NCBI RefSeq assembly: GCF_001989615.1
Contig: NZ_CP019067.1
Span: forward strand, 496,001-560,000
Direction of reading: 5' to 3'
From: Halorientalis sp. IM1011
GTDB lineage: Archaea > Halobacteriota > Halobacteria > Halobacteriales > Haloarculaceae
Length of the DNA stretch: 64,000 bases
Positions 26,571 to 35,236 of this stretch are shown piece after piece. The notes under the pieces are model-generated. The model saw only the letters and a program-made list of their open reading frames with translations, had not been told where the DNA came from and ran no database searches. A program made the position numbers and the translations under genes. How positions within the stretch are numbered: the first letter of the stretch is position 1; every line of letters starts with the position of its first letter.

Positions 26571-26642
26571 TGGACTCGCGGGGATTTGAACCCCGGGCCT
26601 TCCCCGTGCCAGGGGGATGATCTACCGCTGATCTACGAGCCC
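26571..26642 (-). tRNA. tRNA-Ala (anticodon GGC)
   Basis: A 72-nt cloverleaf. The acceptor arm GGGCTCG/CGAGTCC contains the G3-U70 wobble pair that identifies alanine tRNAs. The anticodon loop is CTGGCAC (GGC), the T arm CGGGG-TTCAAAT-CCCCG, and the discriminator base A73. CCA is not encoded. GTTTAAG near 26670-26677 on the minus strand is a promoter at suitable distance. The 3' end faces the element genes and defence island, the usual orientation for integration at a tRNA. Confidence 0.93.
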
Positions 26643-26882
26643 TCGCATTCATCGGTATCCGTCGAGTTTTCTTAAACCCATCGAAGGAGTTGCCCCACGG
26701 GGGAGGACAACTCACAACGCGTTGGGTCGGCCAAAGCACCTAAATACGAATTCTGACGGCCACAATCCCTATATTGTCGGTGCTATCATTAGGGGTAGTT
26801 GGAACTAGCAGTCGGCAACGGGCCGGGAGAAATGCGGGAGCCGAGCAGTGATGGTTCGGCGTCGTTCAGACGAGGGATTCGC

Positions 26883-27542
26883 ATGGAGAACGGAAGAACG
26901 TCCGACCGGGCACGGGCGGCCGGCGACGGACCGGCAGGACCGTCCCGACCACCGGTCGAGGAAGAGACTGCATCGACCGACGAGCGGTCTGTGGGATCTA
27001 TCCGTGCACAAACGACCATCGACTTCACTGTCGGCGTCGTGTTGTTCGTCTTCGTTCTGATCGCCATCTTCACTTTCGTGTCGGGAACTGTCCAGCCGTT
27101 CACCACGGGCGACCAGGAGGACATCGTGGCGGTCGACAGGGCTGCGGACGGGCTCACGATGGACACACTCGGCGATCCGAACACGCCGTACACGCTGAAC
27201 ACGACGTGTACGGTGGCGTTCTTCGAGGGTGGCAGTCCACCGGGCGGCTGCCAGTTCACCGACCGGCCACTCGAAGCCCAGCTCGGGATCGACCGGAGTT
27301 CGTTCGTCAACGTGACGATTCGCGGGAACGTGAGCGGGTCAGGGTCACCCGACGAGTTGCTCTGCTGGGACGAGACGGCAGGAGAACTCGTCGAGCAGAG
27401 CGGGACCGATTGTAGCGCGGGTGACGTGGTCCCGCTCGCTGCCGGTAACGACGCCGAGTCGGGTGCCCAGTCGTCGGTGACGGCGCGGCGGGCGGTGTCG
27501 GTCAACGGGACCAGCGTCTCGCTGGTGGTGAAGCTATGGTGA
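26883..27542 (+). CDS. Pilin-like membrane-anchored protein 1 (DUF7287-like)
   Basis: 219 aa from the ATG at 26883; the frame is open to 26799, without a better start. After a ~45-residue hydrophilic leader, RAQTTIDFTVGVVLFVFVLIAIF is a class III signal/type IV pilin-like anchor, followed by an extracellular domain with several Asn-x-Ser/Thr sites and cysteine pairs. I associate it with the haloarchaeal DUF7287 family without certainty. It leads a run of five overlapping plus-strand genes of similar architecture, so together they probably build a surface pseudopilus or related structure. Confidence 0.72.
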   Translation: MENGRTSDRARAAGDGPAGPSRPPVEEETASTDERSVGSIRAQTTIDFTVGVVLFVFVLIAIFTFVSGTVQPFTTGDQEDIVAVDRAADGLTMDTLGDPNTPYTLNTTCTVAFFEGGSPPGGCQFTDRPLEAQLGIDRSSFVNVTIRGNVSGSGSPDELLCWDETAGELVEQSGTDCSAGDVVPLAAGNDAESGAQSSVTARRAVSVNGTSVSLVVKLW

Positions 27543-28117
27543 GCGAGCGCGGACAGGTCCACACGCTAGAGGCCATCGTCGCGGGACTGTTGTTGACGTC
27601 GAGTATCGTCTTCGCGCTCCAGATGACGGCGGTGACGCCGCTGTCCGCGAGTACGTCGAGCCAGCACATCGAGAACCAGCAACAAGCCAGCGCGTCGGGT
27701 GTGCTGGCGACGGCGGCCCGGAACGACTCGCTACGGCGGACGGTGCTGTACTGGAACAGTTCGAGCAGTCGGTTCCACGGGGCCTCGGTCAACGGATTCT
27801 ACACGCGGCGGCTCCCGACGGACCTCGGACGGACGCTCCAGCGGACGTTCGGCGACAGAGGGATCGCCTACAACGTCTACGTGACCTACTACAAGTCCGG
27901 GCGGCTCCAGGAGAAACCCATCCTGTATCGTGGCGAGCCGACCGACAACGCCGTCGCCGCGAGCAGGACGGTCGTCATCTCGAACGACACTCGACTGCTG
28001 AACGAAGACGGAAGTCACGGCCCGCTGATCAACAACTCGAACTTCTACGCCGACAAGAACGGCGAGGGGCCAGTGTTCGACGTGGTCCGCGTGGAGGTGG
28101 TAGTGTGGCGAATCTGA
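27536..28117 (+). CDS. Pilin-like membrane-anchored protein 2 (DUF7288-like)
   Basis: 193 aa. The N-terminus RGQVHTLEAIVAGLLLTSSIVFALQ has the charged-then-hydrophobic form of a pilin-like anchor, with a conserved acidic residue (E12) at the place where pilins have Glu5. The rest is an exported domain. Its ATG lies 7 bases before the end of the previous gene, so translation is coupled. Family name from memory only. Confidence 0.72.
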   Translation: MVSERGQVHTLEAIVAGLLLTSSIVFALQMTAVTPLSASTSSQHIENQQQASASGVLATAARNDSLRRTVLYWNSSSSRFHGASVNGFYTRRLPTDLGRTLQRTFGDRGIAYNVYVTYYKSGRLQEKPILYRGEPTDNAVAASRTVVISNDTRLLNEDGSHGPLINNSNFYADKNGEGPVFDVVRVEVVVWRI

Positions 28118-29046
28118 GAGACGACGACCGGGCGCAGGTGCTCCTTGTCGCTGGGTTCGTCCTCGCGGCGTCGTTCGTCGCTCTGACGCTGGTGTTGAAC
28201 TCGGTCATCTACACGGAGAACCTCGCCACCCGGGGCGACGACGCCGGGGGTGAGAACGCGATCAGCTACCGCAACGACGTAACCGAGGGACTGGAGCGGG
28301 TCCTCGAGTCGGTCAACCGGAACGGCTCGACGAAGGCGAAGATCCACGACGACCTCTCGGACGCGGTCGTCTCGACCAGCCGACGGGCCGCCCAGTTCGA
28401 GGTGTTGCAAGGGACCAGTGCCAACACGTCGCTGGCCGCCGTCACCTGGGGAACCCGCATCGGACAGAACCAGACGACGGGGAACTTCTCGAACTCGACG
28501 GAGCCGAGTACCGCAGACGTGGCTAGCGACTGGACACTGGCGACGGGCGTGCAGGGGACCCGGTCGGCGACGATCGACGTGACGGATTCGTCGATGCTGG
28601 ATCAGTCGGGTGACGATCCTCTCACGCTCCGCGTGTCCGATGGCTCCGACGACTGGACGCTGACGCTGTACAACGACGGCACCGCGGACGACACCTGGAT
28701 CGAAATCACGAACGCATCGGGATCGGGGACCTGTTCGGCCGACGGAAACCCGACGATCGGACTGACTGCCGGCACGTTCAACGGCACCGACTGTCCCGCG
28801 CTGAAGTTCGGTGAGGGCGTCTCCGCGCCGTACGACATCGAGGTCCGGAACGGCGACGCGTTCCAGGGTACCTACTCGATGGTCGTCCGGGACGCCAGCA
28901 TCGATACCACGAACTACGGCACTGCGCCGGACGTACCGTTCGCGCTGCCGGCGGTCTACGCGGCGACCGTCCACGTCGAATACCGGTCGGCATCGCTCTC
29001 GTACGCGACGGACGCAGAGGTGCGCCCGGGTGAGAGCGATGACTGA
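28105..29046 (+). CDS. Pilin-like membrane-anchored protein 3 (DUF7261-like)
   Basis: 313 aa with a GTG start inside the end of the preceding gene (13-base overlap). The N-terminal DDRAQVLLVAGFVLAASFVA anchor is followed by a long extracellular domain rich in Thr/Ser/Asp with several N-glycosylation sites and beta-strand patterns (LTLRVSDGSDDWTLTLYNDG). It appears to be the largest component of the cluster on this strand and may be the main structural or adhesive part. Confidence 0.72.
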   Translation: MANLRDDDRAQVLLVAGFVLAASFVALTLVLNSVIYTENLATRGDDAGGENAISYRNDVTEGLERVLESVNRNGSTKAKIHDDLSDAVVSTSRRAAQFEVLQGTSANTSLAAVTWGTRIGQNQTTGNFSNSTEPSTADVASDWTLATGVQGTRSATIDVTDSSMLDQSGDDPLTLRVSDGSDDWTLTLYNDGTADDTWIEITNASGSGTCSADGNPTIGLTAGTFNGTDCPALKFGEGVSAPYDIEVRNGDAFQGTYSMVVRDASIDTTNYGTAPDVPFALPAVYAATVHVEYRSASLSYATDAEVRPGESDD

Positions 29047-29512
29047 GGAATCGAAACGGAGGGTGAGACAGGACGACCGCGGCGTTTCGACGACGCTGAA
29101 CTACGTCCTCGGGCTCTCCATCGCACTCATCCTGATCACGGGATTGCTGGTGGCCGGCGGCACCTTCGTCGAGAGCCAGCGCGACCAGAGCATCCGGACG
29201 GAACTGGAGGTGCTGGGCGAACAGGTGAGTGCCGACGTGATGATGGCCGATCGCCTGGCGCGGACGACGACGGACAACGAGACGGTTCGGGTCGGGCGGG
29301 ACCTCCCACCCCGGGTCGCGGGGACCACCTACGATGTCCGGATCGAGGGCGGCTCCGACCCGCGGGTCGTGGTCCGGACGACGAATCCGGATATCACCGT
29401 CGAGGTGCCCGTCGAGACAACCACGTCGATCGAGTCGTCGTCGGCGTCCGGCGGCTCCATCGCGGTCAACTACACCGCGAGCGACGAACTCACACTGGAG
29501 GGCGACGCATGA
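29039..29512 (+). CDS. Pilin-like membrane-anchored protein 4 (DUF7266-like)
   Basis: 157 aa. The start ATG at 29039 overlaps the end of the preceding gene by 8 bases. The N-terminus DDRGVSTTLNYVLGLSIALI closely matches the archaeal type IV pilin/archaellin N-terminal pattern (RGVS before the hydrophobic stretch). The C-terminal ~80 residues form a small strand-rich exported domain. Confidence 0.74.
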   Translation: MTEESKRRVRQDDRGVSTTLNYVLGLSIALILITGLLVAGGTFVESQRDQSIRTELEVLGEQVSADVMMADRLARTTTDNETVRVGRDLPPRVAGTTYDVRIEGGSDPRVVVRTTNPDITVEVPVETTTSIESSSASGGSIAVNYTASDELTLEGDA

Positions 29513-30261
29513 CACGAAATCGTGCTGTGAGCGACGTGCTCGGGTTCGTGATCGTGTTCTCGCTGGTCGCGGCGACGGTCGGCATCGTCTCGGTCACCGG
29601 GATCGGAATCCTGCAGGACGCCCGCGACGCCGAGCAGGTGAACAACGCAGAACGGGCCTTCGACGTGCTCGCGGACAACATGGCCGACATCCACCAGGAG
29701 GGCGCGCCGAGTCGCTCGACGGAGATCAAACTCTCGAACGCGCGACTGGAGGTGCGCGACGAGGTGGAGATCAACGTCACGGGGGTCGATCCGGGCGGGA
29801 CGAACCCGAACGTGTCCTACTCGGCGGCACCGATCATGTACGAGGGGCGCAGCGACACGACCGTCGTCTACGAGGGCGGAGCCGTCTTCCGTGACGCGCC
29901 ACAGGGTGGCGTCGTCGTCGAGGACCCGCCCTTCCGCTTCGAGGACGACGGGGTGATCATCCCGATCATCCAGACCCAGCACGTCGGGAACGCGACGAGC
30001 GTCAGCGGCGGGACCGTACGCGTCCGCGCCGAGCAGGCGGTCCGGGAACCCCTCCCGGAGTTCGTCCAGCGACAGACCGACTACGAGGACCTGATCGTCA
30101 ACATCACGTCGCCGCGGTATCGCCTCTGGCAGCGCTACCTCGAAACCGACGCCGATGCGGCGTGTACGGTGACCCGTCCCGAGACCGTCCAGTGTGAGAT
30201 CGACGAGCCGGGACGGCTGTCGGTCACGCGGTCGCTGATCAACTTCGAGTTCGAGACCTAG
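29509..30261 (+). CDS. Pilin-like membrane-anchored protein 5 (DUF7289-like)
   Basis: 250 aa. The N-terminus RNRAVSDVLGFVIVFSLVAA is a textbook archaeal type IV pilin leader (RAVSDVLG). The remainder is an exported domain with RVRAEQAV and LIVNITSPRY segments; similar features occur in the larger protein encoded opposite at 30258-31832. Four-base ATGA overlap with the previous gene. Stops of the two convergent genes overlap at 30258-30261. Confidence 0.74.
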   Translation: MTRNRAVSDVLGFVIVFSLVAATVGIVSVTGIGILQDARDAEQVNNAERAFDVLADNMADIHQEGAPSRSTEIKLSNARLEVRDEVEINVTGVDPGGTNPNVSYSAAPIMYEGRSDTTVVYEGGAVFRDAPQGGVVVEDPPFRFEDDGVIIPIIQTQHVGNATSVSGGTVRVRAEQAVREPLPEFVQRQTDYEDLIVNITSPRYRLWQRYLETDADAACTVTRPETVQCEIDEPGRLSVTRSLINFEFET

Positions 30262-31832
30262 TCGAAGTCGACCTCGATCTCGTTTTCGGTGACGTGGAGA
30301 TACGTGATGTACTCCGCACCCTCGGCGGTCTCGTAGGTGAGCGTCCCCGAGGAGGCGTCCTGTACGATGGCGCGACTGTTACCCGGCCCCATCTGTGAGG
30401 TCATGTCGATGTCCGGCCCCATCAGCGCGGTGTAGTGGTTGACGATCTCGTCGAGCGTGCGGTCCGTGTCGTCGATGGTCGGTGAGTAGGTGGATGCTGG
30501 ATCTTCCCAGCTGATACTGTCGTGCTGGTGGAGCGTGGCGTCCCCGTGCTCGTAGGTTTTCTTGATGTGTTCGCCGAAGCGCCACTTGTTTCCGTTCTTA
30601 CTGGAACTGACCCCTGGGGCACTCTGATCGTAATCCATCCCGCCGAAATCCGAGAGCAAGTCGATGGACAATTTCGGGCCCTCGCTGGCACAGGTCCACT
30701 CGATCTTGCTGTCGGGATGGTTATCGGGATCGATCCGCGTCTCCCAGAACTCGTACTTTCCGGACCCGTCACCGGAGTAGTAGTAGAGACTGACGTATAC
30801 TGGCGAGTCCAGTTGATCCTCGTCTGGACAGTCGTTGTGGTAGTTGCTCCCCGTCGGGACGACGTGTAACTCGTACTCCTGGTTGTTCTTCTCGTCGTAC
30901 AGCGAGAAGTGGTCGTTGTTCCCCTTCGTGTAGACGATGTCGAACTCGAACTCTTTGAGCGGGTGCCCGTCGGCGATACCGCCGGCGGGGACGCTCTCAC
31001 CCTCTTCGGGGATGGTGAAGGACCCGGGCGGGCCGCCGATGGACAGCAGGTTCAGGCGGACGGTCCGATTTTCGTCCCAGACGGTTACTTCACCGGTCGT
31101 GCGCTCGCGGAAGTACTTGGCCCAGGCCTCGTAGTAGTCGCTCCGGACCGTGACGTTGACCGTCCCGTTGCGAATCGGGTTCGTGTAGTCGCGCTCGGTA
31201 TCGTTGTAGGGTGCGCCGACCTCGGGACTCCCGTCGTCGGGTGCGGTCGTGTTCGGGAATATCAGCTTCGCCTGTTTCTGCGGCCGGATCGACACGTCGA
31301 CACTCCCTTTGGCGTTGCCGCCGCCGAGCGTCCGGATGACGGGGAGCGTCAGCGTCGCCCCGCGGTAATGGAACTCCGGCGGGGAGACCATGCGCGCCTC
31401 GCCGTTCGAATCGCGCTGCCAGACGCCGCCGCCCTGATAGGCCATCGTCCGGTCCCCGTTCTCGTAGATCAACGCCCCCATCGACTTGTTGTAGATGACC
31501 TCCCGCTCGGCGTCGTCGTCCTCCGTGTAGTTGTCGTGTGTAAGCCGCATCCAGCCGTTCTCGTCTTCGACTCTGAACGAGCCACTGTCCTGCCCGAACG
31601 AGATGCTCTGCCCACCGGAGTCACCGAGCGCGACCATCGCCGCCCGGGAGTCAAAGAGCGTCATCGAGTGTTCCGCGCGCTGGAGTTCGGACTGGGACTG
31701 TGTGCTCGACAGTCCGCCAGCGCCGATGAGAACGATGATCGCCATCCCTGCCATCACGATCGCGAACACGAGCACGTACCCGACCGGTCCCGACTGTGCG
31801 CGCGTCCCCGACCGCGCCGTCCCTGCAGCCAT
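30258..31832 (-). CDS. Large pilin-like surface protein (DUF7289-like)
   Basis: 524 aa from the ATG at 31832. The N-terminus AQSGPVGYVLVFAIVMAGMA is a pilin-like anchor (SGPVGYVLVF), and the ectodomain repeats the layout of the 250-aa protein at 29509: IYNKSMGALIYENGD, YQGGGVWQRD, then VTVRSDYYEAWAKYF. An extra C-terminal region with two spaced cysteines accounts for the added length. The frame is open to 32150, but that part is arginine-rich and out of character. It probably joins the same surface structure as the five convergent genes. Confidence 0.72.
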   Translation of the reverse strand: MAAGTARSGTRAQSGPVGYVLVFAIVMAGMAIIVLIGAGGLSSTQSQSELQRAEHSMTLFDSRAAMVALGDSGGQSISFGQDSGSFRVEDENGWMRLTHDNYTEDDDAEREVIYNKSMGALIYENGDRTMAYQGGGVWQRDSNGEARMVSPPEFHYRGATLTLPVIRTLGGGNAKGSVDVSIRPQKQAKLIFPNTTAPDDGSPEVGAPYNDTERDYTNPIRNGTVNVTVRSDYYEAWAKYFRERTTGEVTVWDENRTVRLNLLSIGGPPGSFTIPEEGESVPAGGIADGHPLKEFEFDIVYTKGNNDHFSLYDEKNNQEYELHVVPTGSNYHNDCPDEDQLDSPVYVSLYYYSGDGSGKYEFWETRIDPDNHPDSKIEWTCASEGPKLSIDLLSDFGGMDYDQSAPGVSSSKNGNKWRFGEHIKKTYEHGDATLHQHDSISWEDPASTYSPTIDDTDRTLDEIVNHYTALMGPDIDMTSQMGPGNSRAIVQDASSGTLTYETAEGAEYITYLHVTENEIEVDFD

Positions 31833-32103
31833 ATTGCCACAGGTTGCATACCGAGTAGCAAAAGCGCTCTGGCCGTCGTATCGAGATCTGATAACTGGAC
31901 GCGAGTAGAAACCGTAAAGTGGGAGAGCGGGAAGGTTGGGGTGGGAACAGCACGACCGCAAATCCGACGCGCCGCTACGATCACTTTCGCGGCTTGGGAT
32001 TGCGGTAGTGTTTCGGCAGTCCGCCGGCCCGCGCTGTCGGCCTTCGGGGCCAGCAGCGCCTGCCGGCACGCCGGACAGCGGTCGTCGCGGTTCCAATTCA
32101 ACT

Positions 32104-32565
32104 ATGGCACGAATGCACACACGCCGCCGCGGCTCGTCCGACTCGGACAAGCCCGTGGCAGACGAACCGCCGGAGTGGAGCGACGTCGACGCCGACGCCG
32201 TCGAAGAGCGCGTCGTCGAACTGGCAGAACAGGGGCACAGTCCCAGCGAGATCGGGCTGAAGCTCCGCGACGAGGGCGTTCAGGGGACGCCGGTTCCCGA
32301 CGTGAGCCTCGTCACGGACAAGAAGGTCACGGAGATCCTCGAGGAGAACGACGCCGAACCCGAGTTCCCCGAGGACCTACGCAACCTGATGAAGCGGGCC
32401 GTCCGCCTGCGCGATCACATGGACGAGAACCCCAACGACCACCAGAACAAGCGCGCGCTCCAGAACACGCAGTCGAAGATCCGCCGCCTGGTCGATTACT
32501 ACCGCGGCGACGAACTCGACGCCGACTTCACGTACTCCTACGACACCGCCAAGGAACTCCTGTAG
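32104..32565 (+). CDS. rps15: 30S ribosomal protein S15 (uS15)
   Basis: 153 aa. Small-subunit protein that binds the central domain of 16S rRNA. The N-terminus MARMHTRRRGSSDSDKP and the KRALQNTQSKIRRLVDYY block are archaeal/eukaryotic uS15 signatures. The start at 32104 is fixed by that N-terminus, although the frame is open to 31936. It heads a compact run rps15, RecJ-like, pcc1, rps3ae with one base or overlaps between genes. Confidence 0.95.
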   Translation: MARMHTRRRGSSDSDKPVADEPPEWSDVDADAVEERVVELAEQGHSPSEIGLKLRDEGVQGTPVPDVSLVTDKKVTEILEENDAEPEFPEDLRNLMKRAVRLRDHMDENPNDHQNKRALQNTQSKIRRLVDYYRGDELDADFTYSYDTAKELL

Positions 32566-33714
32566 ATGTCCACAGCCGACCGTCCAGCCGAGTCCGCCTC
32601 CGTGGCCAGCGACGTCGCCGCGGTCTGTCGCGACGCCGAGTTCGTTCGGCTCGTCGCCAGCGCCGACGGCGACGCACTCGCGGCTACCGGTGTCCTCGCC
32701 CGCGCGCTCGCGGCGACCGACCGGCCCTTCCAGGCCAGCGTCGTCGCCCCGACCGCGACCGCCGAGCGCGCCACCGAAGCCGACGCGACGGTGACGCTCG
32801 GCCGGGCCGACGCGGCCGCGGACGCGGCGATTCCAGCGGGGTCCGACCCCGTGAGCGAGGTGGCCTTCCGGGCCGCCGAGGAACTCGGGAGTGCCGACGC
32901 CGTCCTCGCGCTGGCCGGTTCGACCGTGGCCGACGCCACGCCGAACGGCCGACTGCGCGAGGCGGCTGGCGTCTCCCGCCGACCGGGCGTCGCGACGCCG
33001 ACGACGGACCTCACCGAGGGATTGGCCTACGGCACGCGCCTGCACGCGCCGTTCTCGGGCGACCCCGAGAGCGTGCGGGCGGCGCTGGCCGACTGTAACC
33101 TCATGCTCGCGGCCGAGGACGCGACGGCGTTGGACGAGGACGACCGGCGACGGCTCGCCTCGATGGTCGCGCTTCGCACCGTCGGAGCCGACGACGCGAA
33201 CCGGCGCGCTGCCGAGTGCGTCGAGGACGCGCTGCGACCCCACGCGGGCGGTCCCTTCGGGACCGTCGAGGGGTACGGCGACGTGCTCGACGCGGTCGCC
33301 CGGGACGCACCCGGCACCGGCGTCGCGCTGGCGCTCGGTCACGACGCACGCGAGGCGGCCCTCGACGCGTGGCGGACTCACGGCCAGCGGGCTCACCACG
33401 CTCTCGCGAACGCGACGACAGGTCGGTACGACGGTCTGTTCGTGGCCCGAGGGGAGTCACAGGGTGACGCCGAAACGCCAGTCGGGACGGCCGCGCGCCT
33501 GCTCAGGGACTTCCGGTCGCCGGAGCCGGTCGTGCTGTTCGTCACCGATGGACAGGCGGCCGCCGCGGCGGTCGAGGACCGACAGCTCGGCGCGACGATG
33601 GACGCCGCCGTCGACCAGGTCGGCGGCCGTGCGGCCGGCAGCGGTCGGCACGCACGGGCGTCCGTCGAGACCGACACCGCCTCGTTCATCGAGGCCTTCA
33701 GGGAGGCACTATGA
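32566..33714 (+). CDS. RecJ-like protein with degenerate DHH site
   Basis: 382 aa, starting at the base after the rps15 stop. It resembles the RecJ/Cdc45-like proteins that haloarchaea keep between rps15 and pcc1. VASADGDALAATGVLARAL corresponds to the DxD strand-helix of the DHH phosphoesterase fold, but no DHH motif and no GGH-type C-terminal site are visible, so nuclease activity is doubtful. A structural role with an active RecJ partner or the replication fork is plausible. Composition is extremely Ala-rich. Confidence 0.7.
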   Translation: MSTADRPAESASVASDVAAVCRDAEFVRLVASADGDALAATGVLARALAATDRPFQASVVAPTATAERATEADATVTLGRADAAADAAIPAGSDPVSEVAFRAAEELGSADAVLALAGSTVADATPNGRLREAAGVSRRPGVATPTTDLTEGLAYGTRLHAPFSGDPESVRAALADCNLMLAAEDATALDEDDRRRLASMVALRTVGADDANRRAAECVEDALRPHAGGPFGTVEGYGDVLDAVARDAPGTGVALALGHDAREAALDAWRTHGQRAHHALANATTGRYDGLFVARGESQGDAETPVGTAARLLRDFRSPEPVVLFVTDGQAAAAAVEDRQLGATMDAAVDQVGGRAAGSGRHARASVETDTASFIEAFREAL

Positions 33715-33932
33715 GAGCCGTCATCGAGACGACCCACGGCGATCACGAGCGGGCCGCGATGGTCGCGGCCGCACTCGCGCCGGACAACACCGACGAGATG
33801 TCGACGACGGTCGACGGCGAGACGGTCAGGACGGAGATCGAACGGGAGTCGACCGGCGGGTTGCACGCGACGGTCGACGATTACGTGGTCAACTGTACAG
33901 TCGCGGACGAACTAACCCAGACACAATCATGA
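33711..33932 (+). CDS. pcc1: KEOPS complex subunit Pcc1
   Basis: 73 aa. Small dimerising subunit of KEOPS, which makes the t6A modification at position 37 of ANN-decoding tRNAs. It has the compact Pcc1 fold pattern: strand, helix with AALAPDN, strand, strand, then a C-terminal helix. It overlaps the previous gene by ATGA and the rps3ae start by ATGA. The same neighbourhood is common in haloarchaea, which supports the call. Confidence 0.82.
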   Translation: MRAVIETTHGDHERAAMVAAALAPDNTDEMSTTVDGETVRTEIERESTGGLHATVDDYVVNCTVADELTQTQS

Positions 33933-34579
33933 GCGAACGATCAGTTTCACGGCAGAAGCAGGGCAAGCAGTGGTACACCGTGTTCTCGCCCGAGCAGTTC
34001 GAGCGCGAGGAACTCGGTGACACGCCCGCAGCGGAATCGGAACAGGTCCTCGGACGGACCATCGAAACCACGCTGGGCGATCTGAAATCGGACGCCAGCG
34101 AGAACAACAAGAAGCTCACCTTCCAGGTCGACGAGGTGGCCGGCGACTCCGCCTACACCGAGTTCGACACCTTCGAGCTGACCCGGGACTACAAGCGCAG
34201 CCTCGTCCGCCGGGGCTCCTCGAAGATCGAGGCCTTCGTCACGGTCCTGACGACGGACGACTACCGGCTGCAGATCCAGCCCGTCGCCTACACGACGAAG
34301 TCCGCGGACCACAGCCAGGAGAAGGCCATCCGCCGGACGATGATCGACCTCGTCGAGGAGGCCGCGAGCGACCGCACCTTCACCGACCTCGTCGACAGCG
34401 TCGTCGAAGGTCGGCTCTCCTCGGCCATCTACAACGACGCGAAGCTCATCTACCCGGTGCGCCGCGTCGAGATCCAGAAGACGACCCTCGAGGCCCGGCC
34501 CGAGGAAGTCGCCGCCGAGGAAGAGACCAGCGTCGACGTCGACGAAGACGACACCGACGTGGCCGGCGACGAGGAGTAA
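33929..34579 (+). CDS. rps3ae: 30S ribosomal protein S3Ae (eS1)
   Basis: 216 aa. Archaeal/eukaryotic small-subunit protein at the mRNA exit region. Typical blocks are KKLTFQVDEVAGDSAYTEF, SLVRRGSSKIEAFVTV and IYPVRRVEIQKT, with an acidic tail. Its ATG overlaps the pcc1 stop as ATGA. A T-rich terminator follows. Confidence 0.95.
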   Translation: MSERSVSRQKQGKQWYTVFSPEQFEREELGDTPAAESEQVLGRTIETTLGDLKSDASENNKKLTFQVDEVAGDSAYTEFDTFELTRDYKRSLVRRGSSKIEAFVTVLTTDDYRLQIQPVAYTTKSADHSQEKAIRRTMIDLVEEAASDRTFTDLVDSVVEGRLSSAIYNDAKLIYPVRRVEIQKTTLEARPEEVAAEEETSVDVDEDDTDVAGDEE

Positions 34580-34587
34580 TCCGACTC

Positions 34588-34604
34588 GATTTTCGATTTT
34601 TTCG
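34588..34604 (+). terminator. T-rich terminator after rps3ae
   Basis: GATTTTCGATTTTTTCG begins 9 bases after the rps3ae stop, the oligo-T form of archaeal transcription terminators. Confidence 0.6.
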
Positions 34605-34639
34605 CGCTCCGATAGCCACGCTGCTGTACCGCGTCCGCG

Positions 34640-35131
34640 TTACTCGGTTCCGATTGCAGTTCCGTCAGTGTCCGTCCCGGGGTCCTTCGGGGTGCGGGTC
34701 GCGTTCTCGGTGACCTCGATGGTGCCGACCATCCCGGCCCCCTCGTGGGGGACACAGAAGTACTCGTAGGTGCCGGGGACGGTGAAGGTGTGTTCGTAGG
34801 TCGCGCCGCCCTCGATCGCGCCGCCGCGGTTCTGGAGCCAGGCGTCACTGGCGGCCTCGGTGCTGTCGAAGTCCCCCGAGGCGAAGAAGTCGGCCGAGTC
34901 GGGGATCTGATCGTCGTAGGCGGTGACGGTGTGGGCGGTCCCGCTGGTGTTGCGCCACACCACGGTCGTCCCGGGGGCGACGGCGAACTCCGCCGGTCGG
35001 AACGCGGAGGTGGACATGCCGATGTCGTACTCGTTCTCGCTCGTACCTGTGCCGCCGGAGCTCGAACAGCCGGCGACCGAGACCGCGACGGCCGTACCGC
35101 CGACCGAGGCGAGGAAATCCCGTCTGCGCAT
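34640..35131 (-). CDS. Halocyanin-type blue copper lipoprotein
   Basis: 163 aa. Membrane-attached electron carrier of the plastocyanin family. The Tat-type leader MRRRDFLASVGG is followed by lipobox AGC with C22 as the anchor. Copper ligands are H67 (GTAHTVT), C126, H129 and M134 (YFCVPHEGAGM). An insert of ~30 residues between strands is usual in halocyanins. On the minus strand, GACATATC at ~35153-35163 is a TATA box ~27 bases before the start. It probably links respiratory complexes to a terminal oxidase. Confidence 0.88.
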   Translation of the reverse strand: MRRRDFLASVGGTAVAVSVAGCSSSGGTGTSENEYDIGMSTSAFRPAEFAVAPGTTVVWRNTSGTAHTVTAYDDQIPDSADFFASGDFDSTEAASDAWLQNRGGAIEGGATYEHTFTVPGTYEYFCVPHEGAGMVGTIEVTENATRTPKDPGTDTDGTAIGTE

Positions 35132-35236
35132 ACCCGGGTCTCGGTACCGCAGTGTGATATGTCGCGCGGTTCGAATCGCCGGGGAGGCGCCGGTCCGAGT
35201 GATCGGACTTTTCTACCCGGCGCCCGGATCCCGAGT

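Noticed and set aside
30909-33098. 729-codon open frame on the plus strand
   Set aside because: Arginine- and proline-rich shadow spanning the minus-strand pilin gene, rps15 and the RecJ-like gene; it arises from GC-rich codon bias.
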